A stretch of 64,000 nucleotides of DNA, from contig CM026400.1 in NCBI GenBank assembly GCA_014843695.1, forward strand, positions 48,777,003 through 48,841,002, written 5' to 3'. Made by a program: the position numbers and the translations under genes. This DNA comes from Archivesica marissinica (lineage: Eukaryota > Mollusca > Bivalvia > Venerida > Vesicomyidae). Below are positions 60,456 through 64,000 of this stretch, one piece after another; position 1 is the stretch's first letter, and every line of letters begins with the position of its first letter. The notes under the pieces are model-generated. The model was not told the origin of the DNA and searched no databases. It was given only the letters and a program-made list of their open reading frames with translations.

Positions 60456-60785
60456 TATCTGTAGCCTTATCTGTAGCCTTATATGTTGCCTTATCTGTAG
60501 CCTTATCTGTAGCCTTATCTGTAGCCTTATATGTAGCCTTATCTGTAGCCTTATCTATAGCCTTATCTGTAGCCTTATCTGTAGCCTTATCTGTAGCCTT
60601 ATCTGTAGCCTTATATGTTGCCTTATCTGTAGCCTTATCTGTAGCCTTATCTGTAGCCTTATCTGTAGCCTTATCTGTAGCCTTATCTGTAGCCTTATAT
60701 GTAGCCTTATATGTAGCCTTATCTGTAGCCTTATCTGTAGCCTTATCTGTAGCCTTATCTGTTGCCTTATCTGTAGCCTTATCTG
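60456..60785. repeat. 12-bp tandem repeat, inverted copy
   Basis: CTGTAGCCTTAT units, reverse complement of 16137-16614 but with a different unit order and count; its start is lost in the gap. Confidence 0.96.
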
Positions 60786-60865
60786 AGAGCGACAGCTCAG
60801 TGGAGAAGTCGGATATGTTTGGACGAATATACACGTTATTAATACAGTGCTACAGACGAAAAAAT

Positions 60866-61080
60866 TAAGCAGCCAGCCAAGGGAATCACTGAAAGTGGCT
60901 GCTTAGCACAGGTGGCTGCTTAATAGAGGTCAAATGTATAATAAAACAACATATTGGGAATCTGGAAACTGGCTGCTTAATACAGGTTGGCTGCTTAATG
61001 GAGGTGACCACTATCACAGGTTTGACTAATCTCTTCAGGAGGCGTCGCTCATATGAGCAACCGGTAGCGACGATAAATAA
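60866..61080. mobile_element. MITE within SINE remnant, inverted copy
   Basis: Corresponds to 15618-15856 inverted, but about 200 bp of the SINE head and body present at 15857-16060 is missing here: GACGAAAAAATTAAGCAGCC is the deletion join. Confidence 0.8.
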
Positions 61081-61147
61081 TCGTACAACACACGCTGCAC
61101 AAAACATACATGCCCACGTAATCCTTACTGTATACAATCATTTATAG

Positions 61148-61350
61148 ACACATCGGGGTATCCTTTGCTGCATTGGACTTCAGCCTACACAATTTCCTTA
61201 GTTCAAGTTGTTAAAGACGAACATACAATAACAAGCATAGGATATCCGAACACATACCAGGGGGGAGTGGCATATTCGTGGATAATTGATTTTGGCGACA
61301 CTGGATATGTTCAGCTGATATTTACTAATATATCGTTCACAATTTATGAG
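61148..61350 (+). CDS. CUB first-half exon, second copy
   Basis: Reverse-complement partner of 15355-15557, with the same acceptor (TTATAG) and donor (GAG/GTAAGT). Three residues differ: LHW for LHG, VKDE for VEDE, YPNTY for YPDTY. The open frame and intact splice sites mean it is either a second gene copy or the other allele placed in reverse orientation. Confidence 0.8.
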
Positions 61351-61529
61351 GTAAGTTATGTGTCTGAGTTAAAGTTATAGAACAGAACAGAACATATGGT
61401 TTAGTTTAAACAATATTTTATTTCTTTAAATATACATAGACTCATATACATAGTATGTACATACATGTTGGATTGAGGAGAAAGCAACTTGCTTATATGG
61501 TTACATATGGTTTATTAGACTTAGCCCTT

Positions 61530-62190
61530 TCCTTCGTAGAGATTTAAGTTAATATACTGTTATATCTCCATATAAACGACAGCCATTTTGCTATCATGCA
61601 GTGGATAAGTAGTCGCCATATCTATCCAACCTCCATATATATTACTGGGACTACATAGAGATTTAGGTTAATATACTGTTATATCTCCATACAAACAACC
61701 ATTTAGCTATCATGCAGTGTATAAGTAGTGGCCATATCTATCCCACCTCCATAGATATTACTGGGACTACATGAGATTTAGGTTAATATACTATTATATC
61801 TCCATACAAACGACAGCCATTTAGCTATCATGCAGTGGATAAGTAGTCGCCATATCTATCCCACCTCCATAGATATTACTGGGACTACATAGAGATTTAG
61901 GTTAATATACTGTTATAATCTCCATACAAACGACAGCCATTTACCTATCATGCAGTGGATAAGTAGTCGCCATATCAATCCCACCTCCATAGATATTACT
62001 GGGACTACATAGAGATTTAGGATAATATTCTATTATATCTCCATACAAACGACAGCCATTTAGCTATCATGCAGTGGATAAGTAGTCGCCATATCTATCC
62101 CACCTCCATAGATATTACTGGGACTACATAGAGATTTGGGTTAATATACTATTATATCTCCATACAAACGACAGCCATTTAGCTATCATG
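61530..62190 (-). repeat. 119-bp satellite, inverted copy
   Basis: Partner of 14435-15175. It runs directly into intron sequence at 62190 without the SINEs found at 14088-14425. Confidence 0.92.
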
Positions 62191-62213
62191 TATTTCTGTG
62201 CTTACTATTAAAG

Positions 62214-62433
62214 GCCGATCAACTCTGGCAGCCTTGTGAGGATAAGTTAGTGTTTTCAAATGGGTATGCTATGGATGGATCAGACATAATGAATGTCAAT
62301 AAAGGATTCAACGGTCGAGTGATAGTTCTAGACACGGACGTTTTGTACCTGACACTTACCTTCCGGTCCTGCCACCCGACATCAAACATTCTTATGAAAG
62401 GAATTGGCTTTAGAGCTATCGTCACAAAACAAG
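62214..62433 (+). CDS. CUB second-half exon, second copy
   Basis: Partner of 13845-14064 with the same 73-codon product (ADQLWQPCEDKLVF ... GFRAIVTKQ), phase 0 to 1, acceptor TATTAAAG and donor G/GTAGAG. Confidence 0.8.
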
Positions 62434-62484
62434 GTAGAGTGCACGTGTAATTTATTCATTTTAAATTTCATGGATAATATTTAA

Positions 62485-62700
62485 GAAATAATAAGTATCA
62501 ACCGTTGTATATCGCAGAATAACCCGAGTTTGAAGTTTTTATGCTTAGAAATATATCACGAAGGCCTGAATACCCGGAGGAAACCAACCTGTCCGATCTG
62601 GCGACCACCGTACCATCTCACATACTTCCCGGTCCGAGGATCGAACTTGGGTTGCATTGGTGAGAAGCGTGCATGCTAACCACTGCGCTAATCGGACAGC
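62485..62700 (-). mobile_element. Fold-back half and SINE family 1, inverted copy
   Basis: Partner of 13585-13797, with the same composite junction. Confidence 0.75.
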
Positions 62701-62725
62701 CAAAACATCATTGATTACATTTCAG

Positions 62726-62929
62726 ACACTCCGACTTGTTTCAACGTACAAGATGGTAAGGACTACACAATGGAACGCTATAATGTGTGTGAAATACATA
62801 GCATGTACCTAACCTCAGTGTTGGAGTTCAATATTCCCCGTAGTCATCTGCCAGAAACATGGACACTTCAATTCAGGAAATACACATTGCTTATAAGGAT
62901 TCTTGACTTCTACGTTAGATGTCATTCCG
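62726..62929 (+). CDS. Exon after CUB, second copy
   Basis: Partner of 13349-13552; one residue differs (TSVLEF for TSVMEF). Acceptor CATTTCAG, donor CCG/GTAAGT, phase 1 to 1. Confidence 0.65.
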
Positions 62930-62974
62930 GTAAGTTTCCGTTTTCGATTTCTATGTAAAGTTTAGTTTATACAA

Positions 62975-63085
62975 ATTTAGTTTAGCTTGATTGCGAAACA
63001 AGTTCTTTCAACTTATATTAATCACTTTCGAGACCTCATTCCTGATGGAATCCATCGCCACAAGGGAGAGAGAATAGGCAACGTA
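62975..63085 (-). mobile_element. SINE family 3 fragment, inverted copy
   Basis: Partner of 13186-13318: TTGATTGCGAAACAAG tail, CTTTCGAGACCTCATTCC and CCATCGCCACAAGGGAG. Confidence 0.7.
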
Positions 63086-63169
63086 AATGTTTAGATGTCA
63101 TGGCTCCAGTGTTTTTCAATTGGCGACAGAGGGAACCCTGTAGTGGGGCAGATAAAATCACGTTTGCAA

Positions 63170-63325
63170 ACAGCATAGAGCCAGATCTGATCTTGTTCTA
63201 TGCTGTTGCTATTCTGATAGTGGAGCTAAAACACTTGGCCAAATAGAAAACAACATAGATCCTGATCTGATGTGGCGTTACATCGTGGCTGATCTATACC
63301 TATATTGTTTGCAAATGTGATTTTA
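63170..63325. mobile_element. Fold-back MITE, inverted copy
   Basis: Partner of 12958-13125; GCAAACAGCATAGAGCC at the left and ATATTGTTTGC at the right. Confidence 0.65.
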
Positions 63326-63646
63326 TTTACTCAGCAGGCAAAGGTTTAAGCTCGCCTTACATACTATTCAACAGATAAGTTATTGGATAAACGTTATAAG
63401 TCTACCATAACATGCGTTGTGTTTTTCTATGATTTGTAATTGAATAAAGTCAACGACATATCTTAAATTGAGCCCACTTTCATTAAAGCGACACTACATC
63501 AGTGAAAACGCAAATGTCTGCAGAATGTAATTTCCTATTATATGGTATAATTTTTTTCCAAATATTTGCCTCAAAAACTGAGTATTTCAACTAATAAACA
63601 AGCGTCGTATATGCGGTTTGTTGACATAACAAAATAATGTAAACAG

Positions 63647-63849
63647 CGTCGACATACATGCATAATACAACCTGTGTATCCCGAATAACGAGATTTATGG
63701 TACAGATTTACCGTTATATCTCACATTTGTGCCTATGTTTATTTATTTGTAGACTAATCTTAGTTAAATTTATTATCTCTAAGCGACAGTATCAAGCGTT
63801 TAGTATTGACTCCAATGACAAAGAAATGTCAATTCAGGAGCGTGGATGA
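63647..63849 (+). CDS. Candidate last exon, second copy
   Basis: Partner of 12424-12626 with the same product and TGA stop; acceptor-like TAATGTAAACAG and phase-1 start. Same caveats as the first copy. Confidence 0.3.
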
Positions 63850-64000
63850 CCGGTATATGAAATCCTACATTCACTTTTGAAAGTGTGTAGACCACAAACA
63901 CACTGTTTATTGATTCAATATTTGTGTTCGAATGTATTCAGAAGAATTTGTAGTAGCAATGCATTTATATGTGAACAATGCATTTTGTTTGCTTTTTGCG

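Overview
This window is eukaryotic, and its repeat content points to a mollusc, probably a bivalve (inference). Exons are split with GT/AG junctions, and there are several tRNA-headed SINE families, fold-back MITEs and kilobases of satellite. Nothing looks prokaryotic: no operons, no compact genes, no CRISPR. Most long open frames are artefacts of tandem repeats whose unit lacks stops.

Layout: 1-4.57 kb is a 17-bp minisatellite. 4.6-7.0 kb holds a fold-back element, a 44-bp repeat and a short ORF resembling the N-terminus of SWIM-type zinc-finger/YqaJ-like proteins. 7.6-9.5 kb holds a 97-bp array next to a possible terminal exon. 9.5-12.3 kb is mostly SINEs and MITEs. About 12.4-26.1 kb carries the main gene, on the minus strand. 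28.3-46 kb carries three copies of a composite module of SINE, 119-bp satellite, exon remnant, (GT)n-tailed SINE, 66-nt exon and 60-bp satellite. Two of these copies are near-identical and lie 8,878 bp apart. 45.9-59.455 kb is almost pure 60/62-bp satellite, followed by a gap of exactly 1,000 N. 60.456-64.0 kb is an inverted copy of 12.27-16.6 kb.

The main gene reads right to left: a kringle-like exon (25.86-26.09 kb), two exons of an unrecognised region (23.6-24.2 kb), a discoidin (F5/8 type C) domain over exons at 21.7, 19.7 and 17.5 kb, a CUB domain over exons at 15.4 and 13.9 kb, a further unrecognised exon at 13.4 kb, and a possible last exon with a hydrophobic segment at 12.5 kb. Most splice phases agree without stops. 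One join inside the discoidin domain is unresolved. The product would be an extracellular or membrane-anchored receptor or adhesion-like protein with a kringle / F5/8C / CUB order that I do not recognise as a standard architecture.

The most striking observation is that three different tandem repeats appear to be built from exon-intron boundaries of this gene or its duplicated modules. The 60-bp satellite repeats a 3' splice site and ends on a 66-nt exon. The 119-bp satellite repeats a 5' splice site. A roughly 50-bp minisatellite repeats the acceptor and first codons of a discoidin exon. All calls are by eye; no alignment or database search was run.
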